Shown here: positions 1-5,525 of the stretch, piece by piece
How the letters are laid out: every line of letters begins with the position of its first letter
How positions within the stretch are numbered: the first letter of the stretch is position 1
Origin: SIG471 sp045638565
GTDB lineage: Bacteria; Bacillota; Clostridia; Oscillospirales; Butyricicoccaceae
Reading direction: 5' to 3'
Assembly (NCBI GenBank): GCA_045638565.1
Contig: JAZUBN010000155.1
Location: 1 to 5,806 of the forward strand
Length of the DNA stretch: 5,806 nucleotides
The notes under the pieces: model-generated
What the model was told of the DNA's origin: nothing
Databases searched by the model: none
The model's input: only the letters and a program-made list of their open reading frames with translations
Made by a program: the position numbers and the translations under genes

Positions 1-1
1 T

Positions 2-796
2 TTCGAAACAATTCCACAGGGTGTTGAAGAAGCAGGCGGCGACATTTCTTCTGTTGGTAAGACAGTTGTGCTTTCTGTTGTTCTCGCTTGTGTATTCTAT
101 GCATTCCTTCTCTTCGCATTCGGTACATCATGGCCCTGGCAGGAATTTGCGCTTATGGACGCTCCGGCCGCATCCACCATGTTCAAGTCGCTCTATCCAA
201 ACGAATTCCTCGGTCTCGGCCTTTCCTTCGGTGAAATCCTTTACTGGTTCATCACAATCGGCGCTATCGCAGGTCTCTTCACAACATGGAACGGCTTCTT
301 CATGGCTTCCGCATCCATGCTTATGAGTATGTCCCGTGGTAAGATTCTTCCTGAAATTCTTGCTCATCAGGACAAGCACGGTATCCCTGTTCCAGGTCTT
401 CTCGTTTGCCTTGCTCTCTCGGTAGCAGGTCCATTTATGGGTTCCAACCTTGTTGACTCCCTCACTTGCTTCTCCTCTGCAGGCTTCATTCTTTCCTGGT
501 GCCTCAACTCCTGGTCTCTTGTACGTCTCCGCTACACAGAGCCAGATCTTAAGCGCCCATACAGAATCCCTGGCGGTCTTGCAACAGGCTACTTTGCAGG
601 TATCATCACAACAACAATTATGGTCCTCATGTTCATCCCAATGAGCCCATTCTTCATCGGCGACCTCGCTGTTAAGATGTTCTTCGCATGGATGGCAGTC
701 GGTATGGTTCTTTACTTCTCCTGCGCAGGCAGACGTAAGGGCCTCACACTTGAAGAAAAGCGTGCTGACATCTTCGCAAAGATGAATGAGAAGTAG
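2..796 (+). CDS. APC-superfamily amino acid permease, C-terminal half (partial, 5' end outside window)
   Basis: Secondary transporter of the amino acid-polyamine-organocation superfamily, acting in the cytoplasmic membrane, probably importing or exchanging an amino acid; the substrate cannot be read from the sequence. The frame is open from base 2 and gives 264 residues. It begins with FETIPQGVEE, the conserved APC segment that precedes TM7. Six hydrophobic segments follow (about residues 21-41, 75-108, 130-146, 151-176, 192-213, 223-242), matching TM7-TM12. The stretch around 103-120 ending in SRGKILPEIL matches the family loop 'R-x-GxLP', and TEPDLKRPYRIP (179-190) matches the conserved loop after TM10. 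A short charged tail ends the protein. About half of a usual 450-500 residue permease is present. Internal GTG/ATG codons such as the GTG at 68 are not the real start. Phe is nearly always TTC, with many CTC/CTT, GGC and ATC codons, unlike the ATA/TTT-rich spoIIGA. Confidence 0.9.
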   Translation, partial: FETIPQGVEEAGGDISSVGKTVVLSVVLACVFYAFLLFAFGTSWPWQEFALMDAPAASTMFKSLYPNEFLGLGLSFGEILYWFITIGAIAGLFTTWNGFFMASASMLMSMSRGKILPEILAHQDKHGIPVPGLLVCLALSVAGPFMGSNLVDSLTCFSSAGFILSWCLNSWSLVRLRYTEPDLKRPYRIPGGLATGYFAGIITTTIMVLMFIPMSPFFIGDLAVKMFFAWMAVGMVLYFSCAGRRKGLTLEEKRADIFAKMNEK

Positions 797-920
797 GCAA
801 TCACTGAACGAACTCAAACACGATTCTCAGCGGCTGATTTTCCGCCATAACAACCAAAAATGCTCGTTAATACACAAAGTATTGTCTGCGCTTTTTGGCT
901 GCCCTGACAAAAAATCTTCT

Positions 921-951
921 CGCTGATAATCATATTCTGATTCATTCAGCG
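921..951 (+). other. Imperfect inverted repeat / hairpin
   Basis: Outer arms CGCTGA (921-926) and TCAGCG (946-951) are perfectly complementary. Inside them AATCA (928-932) pairs with TGATT (938-942) around the loop TATTC, leaving a small asymmetric internal loop (T against CAT). There is no U-tract after it, so it is not a terminator by itself. It could be an operator or part of a structured leader; function unknown. Confidence 0.4.
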
Positions 952-980
952 ACCGCCGAAGGCAATTAAACCCAAAATTA

Positions 981-1015
981 AAGTGCCTGCCATAAACGGC
1001 GGGCACTTGCTTTAA
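981..1015 (+). terminator. Probable weak intrinsic terminator of the permease gene (or attenuator)
   Basis: Arms AAGTGCCTGCC (981-991) and GGCGGGCACTT (998-1008) form an 11-bp stem with one G-U pair and loop ATAAAC. An A-rich stretch precedes it, but the downstream tract is interrupted (GCTTTAACCTTT), so termination may be incomplete. It lies about 185 bases after the permease stop and only 30 bases before the next start codon, so it could end the permease transcript or act in the leader of the 1039 gene. Confidence 0.55.
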
Positions 1016-1038
1016 CCTTTGCTTTCAAGGAGTAAATT

Positions 1039-1440
1039 ATGAACAACAGCGCATTTTTAAGTGAAAAGGTTCCGTCCATAAATATTCTTATGGAGCTTGG
1101 TATATATGCGGCTTTCAGCCTTGTGGCTATCCTGCTTATGGACCGTTATGCCGCAAAGAAACTGGGCGGTAGGGATAAGATGGGCTATAAGGTGCTGAAT
1201 ATTCCGCGCCACATCGCCCTTTATATCATCTACGGCTTTACGCTTGTCGTCGCGCTTTTGTGCATGTATACCGATTTTACAGTCACACGCGGCACACTCT
1301 CCTATTTCGGTATTCCGTATTTTATGGGGCTGACATATTATCTTATGCAGATGCTCAGACGTGTGAAATCCGAAACTAAGGGCAGCGCACAGCCGCAAGC
1401 CCCTGTAAAGAATACTCCAAGAAAGAAAAAGAAGAAATAA
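1039..1440 (+). CDS. Hypothetical small membrane protein, about three TM helices and a lysine-rich tail
   Basis: I do not recognise this 133-residue protein as a member of any named family. Three hydrophobic segments are visible at about residues 18-35, 57-78 and 86-106, separated by short polar loops; the first loop (36-57) is basic, which would put it in the cytoplasm by the positive-inside rule. The C-terminus from about 108 is hydrophilic and basic and ends in KNTPRKKKKK, probably a disordered cytoplasmic tail near lipid headgroups or RNA. The start is well supported: AAGGAG at 1027-1032 lies six bases before the ATG, and the frame stays open to TAA with hydrophobic segments throughout. 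It follows a probable terminator, so it may be transcribed alone, and its own terminator begins seven bases after the stop. No function is assigned. Confidence 0.75.
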   Translation: MNNSAFLSEKVPSINILMELGIYAAFSLVAILLMDRYAAKKLGGRDKMGYKVLNIPRHIALYIIYGFTLVVALLCMYTDFTVTRGTLSYFGIPYFMGLTYYLMQMLRRVKSETKGSAQPQAPVKNTPRKKKKK

Positions 1441-1446
1441 TAAAAC

Positions 1447-1475
1447 AAAGCCACTCGTTTGAGTGGCTTTTTCTT
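1447..1475. terminator. Bidirectional intrinsic terminator between the 133-aa gene and the DegV gene
   Basis: Arms AAAGCCACTC (1447-1456) and GAGTGGCTTT (1461-1470) form a perfect 10-bp stem with loop GTTT. On the plus strand it is followed by TTCTT, and on the minus strand by TTTGTTTTATT, so it can end both convergent genes. It is almost identical to the terminator at 5497-5522. Confidence 0.9.
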
Positions 1476-1479
1476 ATAT

Positions 1480-2319
1480 TTACTTCAATACGCTCTGGAT
1501 TGCTACGCAGCCCGGGCCGCCCTGTGTGATGAATGCAGGAGTAAGCAATACGATTTCGATTTCTGTATCAGGGAAGTGCTTGAGAAGTTCAGCCTTGGCA
1601 AACTCAGCGCGCTTCATATTGTCAGCGTGGCTGATTGTGATGAGATGATTTGTGCCTGTATTGTCCTTCTTGAGCTCGCCGATGACAAGGTCCATAGCCT
1701 TCTGGAAGTTACGGCAAAGACCGGCCTTGACAAGGCGTGTGCAGTCTTCGTTGAGTGTCATAACAGGAACAAGTTTGAGTGCGCCGCCGATGTGAGCTGC
1801 AAGAGGAGCAAGGCGACCGCCTCTTCTGAGGAAGTCGAAGTCTTCAGGAATGAGGAAGGAAAGACCGTTTTCGATACACTTGTTAACTGCTGCGAGAACT
1901 TCGTCCTTGCTCTTGCCTTCTTCCACCAGCTTCTGAGCCTTTTCAACCATATATTTGTGTGGACCGCAGAGAGTTCTCGAGTTGATAACTGTGATATTTT
2001 CCTTGTTTTTGGACATTTCAGCGGCCGAAACAGCAGACTGATATGTGCCGGAAAGACCGTGAGCCATGGAGATATTGATGATTTCATCATTTTCGTCGCA
2101 TGCATCAAAGTTAGCGAGAATATCGCCGATAGCAGGCTGTGAGCTTGTAGGAATATGACCTTCGCGTACAATCTTGACAAAATCCATAGAGCAGATTTCG
2201 TCCATTTCTTTATATGTATTGCCGTTTATTGTAACGGAAAGCGGTGCAATTGTGATACCCTTCTCTTTAGCTTCATAGCTTGACATAAGAATGGATGTAT
2301 CGGCCATAATTTTAATCAT
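1480..2319 (-). CDS. DegV family protein (fatty-acid-binding, FakB-like)
   Basis: Predicted cytosolic fatty-acid carrier of the DegV/FakB family. Characterised FakB proteins hold a fatty acid for phosphorylation by FakA kinase, feeding exogenous fatty acids into phospholipid synthesis. The protein has 279 residues, the usual family length. Visible family signatures are ADTS near the N-terminus (D7), TSSQP at 58-62 and GLSGTYQSA at 88-96 (the Thr and Ser that contact the lipid carboxylate in known structures), FLRRGGRL at 163-170, and the C-terminal GGPG at 267-270. The ATG at 2317-2319 is preferred over one 12 codons upstream because it has AGAGGA seven bases away and begins at the family's first beta strand. 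It has its own promoter and a leader hairpin, and is convergent with the 133-aa gene. Paralogues are common in Bacillota, so lipid specificity and partner kinase cannot be told; no fakA is in view. Confidence 0.92.
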   Translation of the reverse strand: MIKIMADTSILMSSYEAKEKGITIAPLSVTINGNTYKEMDEICSMDFVKIVREGHIPTSSQPAIGDILANFDACDENDEIINISMAHGLSGTYQSAVSAAEMSKNKENITVINSRTLCGPHKYMVEKAQKLVEEGKSKDEVLAAVNKCIENGLSFLIPEDFDFLRRGGRLAPLAAHIGGALKLVPVMTLNEDCTRLVKAGLCRNFQKAMDLVIGELKKDNTGTNHLITISHADNMKRAEFAKAELLKHFPDTEIEIVLLTPAFITQGGPGCVAIQSVLK

Positions 2320-2326
2320 AGGAAAA

Positions 2327-2332
2327 TCCTCT
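2327..2332 (-). promoter_or_regulatory. Ribosome binding site of the DegV gene (decides the start)
   Basis: Read on the minus strand this is AGAGGA, seven bases before the ATG at 2319-2317. The upstream in-frame ATG at 2355-2353 sits inside the leader hairpin and has no such site. Confidence 0.75.
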
Positions 2333-2347
2333 TTCGATTTATTATAT

Positions 2348-2365
2348 AAGGGCAAGCCTGCCCTT
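2348..2365 (-). other. Hairpin at the 5' end of the DegV mRNA leader
   Basis: Arms AAGGGCA and TGCCCTT form a perfect 7-bp stem around a 4-base loop. With the promoter proposed at 2379-2412, transcription would start near 2372, so this stem would begin within a few bases of the 5' end of the transcript. No U-tract follows, so it is not a terminator; 5' stabilisation of the mRNA is a reasonable inference. Confidence 0.45.
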
Positions 2366-2378
2366 TCATATATCTGCG

Positions 2379-2412
2379 ATTATATAGTATCACAATTCGA
2401 CACATTTTGCAA
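2379..2412 (-). promoter_or_regulatory. Predicted sigma-A promoter of the DegV gene
   Basis: On the minus strand TTGCAA (2412-2407) is followed after 17 bases by TACTAT (2389-2384), which runs into TATAAT (2384-2379). The -35 and the following six bases (TTGCAAAATGTG) are identical to the MATE promoter at the same spacing, which supports the assignment. Which of the overlapping -10 hexamers is used is uncertain. Confidence 0.6.
2396..2402 (-). promoter_or_regulatory. Possible Spo0A box inside the DegV promoter
   Basis: The minus strand reads TGTCGAA, an exact match to the core of the 0A box bound by phosphorylated Spo0A. It lies between the proposed -35 and -10, a position expected for repression. 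A single seven-base match can occur by chance, so this is tentative. Confidence 0.3.
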
Positions 2413-2492
2413 CTGTTTTACCACATTTTAACATATAATTTTCAATACTATATGGAGAAATGTAATAAATCTTGCTGACTGTCCGAAAAAAG

Positions 2493-2525
2493 AAACGGTC
2501 GTTTGCAGTAAAACGACCGTTTTTT
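2493..2525. terminator. Intrinsic terminator of the MATE gene
   Basis: Arms AAACGGTCGTTT (2493-2504) and AAACGACCGTTT (2511-2522) form a perfect 12-bp stem with loop GCAGTA. On the minus strand it lies 16 bases after the MATE stop and is followed by a T-rich tract (TCTTTTTT); on the plus strand a T-run also follows, so it could work both ways. Confidence 0.92.
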
Positions 2526-2538
2526 GCGTATTATACTA

Positions 2539-3909
2539 TTACAGAGTTTCGTTTTTGAAGATCTTCTTTCTTCTGTAGTATGTGGACGACATAAGGAAGC
2601 GGGATACGATATCGATGGACATTGCAACCCATACATAGATGATTGTGGAACCAGGAACGAGATATGTGAATACATATGTAAGCACAACTCTGATACCCCA
2701 GAGACATGTAGCTGCGATGTACATAGGTGGCTTTGTAAGGCCGGCACCCTTGAGCGCGCCTGTGATAACGCCGTGAAGATTCTGTGGAATGAGAGTGCAG
2801 GCTGTGATAACGAGATAAATCGAGCCGAGGTCGATGATCTCCTGAGATGGTGTGAGAATACCCATAAGGAACTTTCTGAATACCACCATAATGACCATAA
2901 CTGTTGTTGTGATTATAGCCATATACTTTGCAATGCGCTTGAAGTATTTATGACCGCTTTCAAGATCCTTTGCGCCGAAGCAGCGTCCGACGAGAGATGT
3001 TGTTGCGATACCGAAGCCCATTGTAGGCATATAGGAGATACTTTCTGCCTGCATAGCAAGCTGATGGGATGCATAAGGGATGTCACCATAGCTGATGATA
3101 GGCTTCATCATGGCAAGAGAGCCCAGCTGCCATACCATATTTTCAAATGCAGATGGAACACCAATCTTATAGAGATACTTGAGCTGACCGAAAGTTCTTT
3201 CTGTGGAAGCTGTAAGCTCCTTGAACATATGTGTGATAATCTGCTTTTTGAGCATTATGCCAAGGCAGAGTATGCACATGAGAATCTGAGAGATAACTGT
3301 TGCCCAAGCTGCGCCGTGAAGACCGAAAGCAGGAATACCGAAGCCGCCGAAAATGAGAAGATAGCCGAGGCCGATATTTACAACGTTGTAAATAACAGAG
3401 ACCACCATAGGTGTCTTTGCATCGCCGAAGCCCTGAAGAACGCTGGCATTTACCAGCATAACTGTCCAGAAAGGAAGACCGATACAGATAATTCTCATAT
3501 AGTCGATAGCCTGAGTCATTGTCTCTTCGCTGCCGCCGAAGAATCTTACGATAGGCTCGGCAAAAAGCACGATAAGACCGGAGAAGAAGATTACGATTGC
3601 GATAAGTGAAAGCATACCGACAATCGAGGTTATTTTAAGATTTTCCTTTTTCTTTGCGCCTAAGTCACGGGCTACACAGACGGTGATACCGACGCCCATA
3701 CCTTTGACGAAAGACCAGAGAAGCTGTGTCATACGCTGACCGATACCGACAGCATTTACAGCAAGAACGTCAACACGTCCTAAAAACGCCATAAGGACCG
3801 TCGAGGAAATCATCTGCAGGATACCCTCGATGGATACAGGAATGATCATCGACAGCACATTTTTTCTGATCTCGCTGTCGGATACTATTTCCCTTGGTTT
3901 AGTTTCCAT
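2539..3909 (-). CDS. MATE family efflux transporter (multidrug/cation antiporter)
   Basis: Inner-membrane antiporter of the multidrug and toxic compound extrusion family, which uses Na+ or H+ gradients to expel cationic drugs or metabolites. It has 456 residues, typical for the family, and is hydrophobic throughout in a pattern consistent with 12 helices in two related halves. Family-like signatures include QGFGDAKTPM (159-168), GLHGAAWAT (196-204), the start of the second half GVPSAFENMVWQLG (250-263) and VGRCFGAKD (307-315). The ATG at 3909-3907 is chosen because GGAGGA precedes it by four bases; the in-frame ATG four codons earlier lies just ahead of that site and has no good ribosome binding site of its own. 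It is divergent from spoIIGA and separated from the DegV gene by its own terminator, so it is probably monocistronic. Substrate is unknown, and a flippase-like role cannot be excluded. Confidence 0.93.
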   Translation of the reverse strand: METKPREIVSDSEIRKNVLSMIIPVSIEGILQMISSTVLMAFLGRVDVLAVNAVGIGQRMTQLLWSFVKGMGVGITVCVARDLGAKKKENLKITSIVGMLSLIAIVIFFSGLIVLFAEPIVRFFGGSEETMTQAIDYMRIICIGLPFWTVMLVNASVLQGFGDAKTPMVVSVIYNVVNIGLGYLLIFGGFGIPAFGLHGAAWATVISQILMCILCLGIMLKKQIITHMFKELTASTERTFGQLKYLYKIGVPSAFENMVWQLGSLAMMKPIISYGDIPYASHQLAMQAESISYMPTMGFGIATTSLVGRCFGAKDLESGHKYFKRIAKYMAIITTTVMVIMVVFRKFLMGILTPSQEIIDLGSIYLVITACTLIPQNLHGVITGALKGAGLTKPPMYIAATCLWGIRVVLTYVFTYLVPGSTIIYVWVAMSIDIVSRFLMSSTYYRRKKIFKNETL

Positions 3910-3913
3910 AAAA

Positions 3914-3919
3914 TCCTCC
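3914..3919 (-). promoter_or_regulatory. Ribosome binding site of the MATE gene (decides the start)
   Basis: The minus strand reads GGAGGA, four bases before the ATG at 3909-3907. It overlaps the alternative upstream ATG (3921-3919), which makes that codon an unlikely initiator. Confidence 0.8.
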
Positions 3920-3939
3920 ATTATTTTTTCTTTGAATCT

Positions 3940-3968
3940 ATTGTACCAAATTACAGCACATTTTGCAA
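3940..3968 (-). promoter_or_regulatory. Predicted sigma-A promoter of the MATE gene
   Basis: On the minus strand TTGCAA (3968-3963) is followed after exactly 17 bases by TACAAT (3945-3940), with TGG just before it, giving an extended -10 (TGnTACAAT). The expected start of transcription is near 3933, giving a leader of about 25 bases. The -35 and the next six bases repeat the DegV promoter. Confidence 0.75.
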
Positions 3969-3979
3969 TAGGAATGAGA

Positions 3980-3985
3980 TATAAT
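3980..3985 (+). promoter_or_regulatory. Candidate -10 element for spoIIGA-sigE
   Basis: A perfect TATAAT lies 35 bases before the chosen spoIIGA start. No -35 hexamer is found 16-18 bases upstream (CACATT stands there), nor a good one at 22 bases, the spacing known for the Bacillus spoIIG promoter. I see no clear Spo0A box nearby. A promoter dependent on an activator would fit, but this is inference. Confidence 0.35.
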
Positions 3986-4019
3986 ATTTTATGAGGAGTT
4001 GACAACCGAGGTACACACA

Positions 4020-4799
4020 ATGACCATAGTTTACATAGATATTTTATTCCTTATCAACAGCATTACCACATATATTCTGCTCGATATTACATCGATCCTG
4101 TCGGGGACATTTTTAAGGCGAAGGGAGCATATTTTTTCATCGGCTCTTTCGGGGATTATGGCGGTAATAGCTTTTTTTATGCCGTCAGGAGCGTTTATCG
4201 GCTTGATTACCCGCATTTTTATGTGCATTACCATAGTATCAGCCGCATTCCGCCCCAATGGGCACCATCTTGTCCGTCTGAGCGGTATTTTCCTTATCGC
4301 AAGTCTTTGCATGGGAGGCATTGTAATGCTTCTGGGAGCTGTGGTGATGGAAAATGGGATAATATATTTTAATATGTCCTATCCTGTTCTGTTTGCAGGA
4401 TTTCTGGCAGGATACCTTATATTCCGCATTGTTTTAGGTCGGCGCGGACTGATAAAAAGGGATGAAATCGTAACTGTAGAGGTGGTTTTCGGTCTGCAAA
4501 GACTGAAGTTTACCGCTATGGTCGATACGGGAAATCTTCTGCGTGAGCCTGTGACAAAGCTGCCTGTCATTCTGGTTTCGCCTGAAATTTGTGAGGGAAT
4601 AATCTTCACAGGACGTGATTATCCCACTCCAATGCGGTCGGCAGGGCAGAATTTCGCCCTTATCCATACATATAAGTCCGATTCTCTTATGATAAACGGG
4701 AAAATCCGTGACGATTTTATGATAGGTATAGCGGGCAGTAAAATACAGGGTGTGCAGGGCACACATGGAATTATAGGAGGTACAATATGGGATTCTTAG
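4020..4799 (+). CDS. spoIIGA: Sigma-E processing peptidase SpoIIGA
   Basis: Membrane aspartic protease that cleaves pro-sigma-E in the mother cell after a forespore signal (SpoIIR) during sporulation. The 259-residue protein has the family layout: five hydrophobic segments (about residues 3-24, 40-54, 57-77, 85-109 and 118-140), then a cytoplasmic domain with the catalytic signature VDTGN (168-172, Asp169) followed by LREPVTKLPV. A second part, RSAGQNFALI to DDFMIGIAG (206-239), resembles the usual C-terminal strands. It is shorter than the Bacillus subtilis protein (about 309 residues), but no frameshift is evident. The ATG at 4020 is chosen because it gives the family N-terminus (VYIDILFLIN) and has GAGG eight bases upstream. 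A TTG at 3999 is rejected because its Shine-Dalgarno-like sequence directly abuts it. The gene overlaps sigE by 13 bases, so the protease and its substrate are translationally coupled. Confidence 0.93.
   Translation: MTIVYIDILFLINSITTYILLDITSILSGTFLRRREHIFSSALSGIMAVIAFFMPSGAFIGLITRIFMCITIVSAAFRPNGHHLVRLSGIFLIASLCMGGIVMLLGAVVMENGIIYFNMSYPVLFAGFLAGYLIFRIVLGRRGLIKRDEIVTVEVVFGLQRLKFTAMVDTGNLLREPVTKLPVILVSPEICEGIIFTGRDYPTPMRSAGQNFALIHTYKSDSLMINGKIRDDFMIGIAGSKIQGVQGTHGIIGGTIWDS
4775..4780 (+). promoter_or_regulatory. Ribosome binding site of sigE inside spoIIGA
   Basis: AGGAGG lies six bases before the sigE ATG and within the last codons of spoIIGA. This strong site implies sigE can be translated efficiently on its own as well as by coupling. 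Confidence 0.85.
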
Positions 4800-5491
4800 C
4801 AAGCATTTCCGACTTTCTCAGAAAACTTTTCAAAGAGCCTGACGGGGTATATTACATAGGCGGAAGTGAAAGTCTGCCGCCGCCCCTCACACCTGAAGAG
4901 GAGGCAAAATACACCTCGGTTTATGACGGCAGTCAGGAGGATATCAAGCAGATTCTTATCGAGCATAATCTTCGCCTTGTGGTCTATATTGCCCGTAAGT
5001 TTGAAAATACAGGCATCAGCCTTGAAGACCTTATCTCCATCGGAGCCATCGGGCTTATAAAGGCGGTCAATACATATCGGTGCGATAAAAATACCAAACT
5101 CGCCACCTATTCTTCACGATGCATCGAAAATGAAATATTGATGTATCTCAGAAGAACAAGCAATTCGCGCACCGAAATTTCGATAGATGAGCCGTTGACA
5201 ACAGACGGCGAAGGGGGCGAGCTTTCGCTTTCCGATGTGCTTGGTACCGAGCCGGACAGCGTGAGCCGCCCTCTTGAGGACATGACCGACCGTGAGATTC
5301 TGCGTGCATCCCTTGAAAATCTTTTGCCGAGGGAAAGGCAGATAATCAATATGCGCTATGGTCTTGACGGCTCGGATGGACTGACTCAGAAGGAGGTCGC
5401 CGAAAAGCTGGGCATCAGCCAGTCGTATATCTCCCGCCTCGAAAAAAGAATAATCACCCGCCTGCGTAAGGATATGCAAAGAGTGATGTAA
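4787..5491 (+). CDS. sigE: RNA polymerase sporulation sigma factor SigE (pro-form)
   Basis: Sigma-70 family factor that directs early mother-cell transcription after asymmetric division. The 234-residue sequence is very close to Bacillus SigE: VYYIGGSESLPPPL (21-34), NLRLVVYIARKFENTG (61-76, region 2), EDLISIGAIGLIKAVNT (80-96), TYSSRCIENEILMYLRR (107-123, regions 2.3-2.4 for -10 melting and recognition), SLSDVLGTE (147-155), and the region 4.2 helix-turn-helix from LTQKEVAEKLGISQSYISRL (199-218), which reads the -35. The first 20 or so residues form an amphipathic pro-sequence (MGFLASISDFLRKLFKEPDG) expected to bind the membrane and be removed by SpoIIGA near VYY; it is a little shorter than the 27 residues in B. 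subtilis. It is coupled to spoIIGA and followed at once by a terminator, with no sigG behind it. Confidence 0.97.
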   Translation: MGFLASISDFLRKLFKEPDGVYYIGGSESLPPPLTPEEEAKYTSVYDGSQEDIKQILIEHNLRLVVYIARKFENTGISLEDLISIGAIGLIKAVNTYRCDKNTKLATYSSRCIENEILMYLRRTSNSRTEISIDEPLTTDGEGGELSLSDVLGTEPDSVSRPLEDMTDREILRASLENLLPRERQIINMRYGLDGSDGLTQKEVAEKLGISQSYISRLEKRIITRLRKDMQRVM

Positions 5492-5496
5492 ATATA

Positions 5497-5525
5497 AAAA
5501 GCCACTCATTTGAGTGGCTTTTGTG
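5497..5525. terminator. Bidirectional intrinsic terminator between sigE and the zinc-ribbon gene
   Basis: Arms AAAAGCCACTC (5497-5507) and GAGTGGCTTTT (5512-5522) form a perfect 11-bp stem with loop ATTT, six bases after the sigE stop and four bases from the end of the convergent gene. On the minus strand it is followed by a run of five T. It is almost the same as the terminator at 1447-1470. Confidence 0.92.

Larger units (their letters stand above)
797..1038. other. Non-coding intergenic region with two hairpins
   Basis: This 242-base gap between the permease stop and the next start has no credible reading frame on either strand. It contains one imperfect hairpin at 921-951 and a stronger one at 981-1008 (both listed separately), plus a short palindrome TCAGCGGCTGA at 827-837. 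I found no convincing -35/-10 pair; CTGACA at 904-909 and GATAAT at 925-930 are only 15 bases apart, which is short. The region is long for a simple spacer, so an unseen promoter, a long leader for the downstream gene or a small RNA are all possible. Confidence 0.5.

Noticed and set aside
128..817. Long Cys-rich open frame antisense to the permease
   Set aside because: It mirrors the permease codon bias, has no ribosome binding site and a composition unlike a folded protein; the sense frame has clear APC motifs.
1459..2142. 227-codon plus-strand frame opposite the DegV gene
   Set aside because: It begins inside the terminator hairpin and overlaps a clear DegV protein; it shows no domain or ribosome binding site.
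2524..3609. 361-codon Cys/His-rich open frame opposite the MATE gene
   Set aside because: It starts inside the MATE terminator region and is an antisense shadow of a well-conserved transporter; the Cys and His codons come from reversed Ala and Met/Val codons.
3991..4002. Three-codon upstream frame (ATG AGG AGT TGA) before spoIIGA
   Set aside because: It would lie almost at the predicted transcription start with no ribosome binding site of its own; probably chance.
3999..4019. TTG at 3999 as the spoIIGA start, or TTGACA (3999-4004) as a -35 element
   Set aside because: GAGGAG touches the TTG with no spacing, the extra seven residues do not fit the family N-terminus, and no -10 lies 16-18 bases after the TTGACA.
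3910..4020. Longer MATE form starting at 4020 or 3921
   Set aside because: The extra residues include sequence encoded by the promoter region, and the ribosome binding site at 3914-3919 fits only the start at 3909.
4700..4799. Frameshift or truncation at the end of spoIIGA
   Set aside because: The frame keeps family-like sequence to within about 20 residues of the stop, and the overlap with sigE looks like normal translational coupling.
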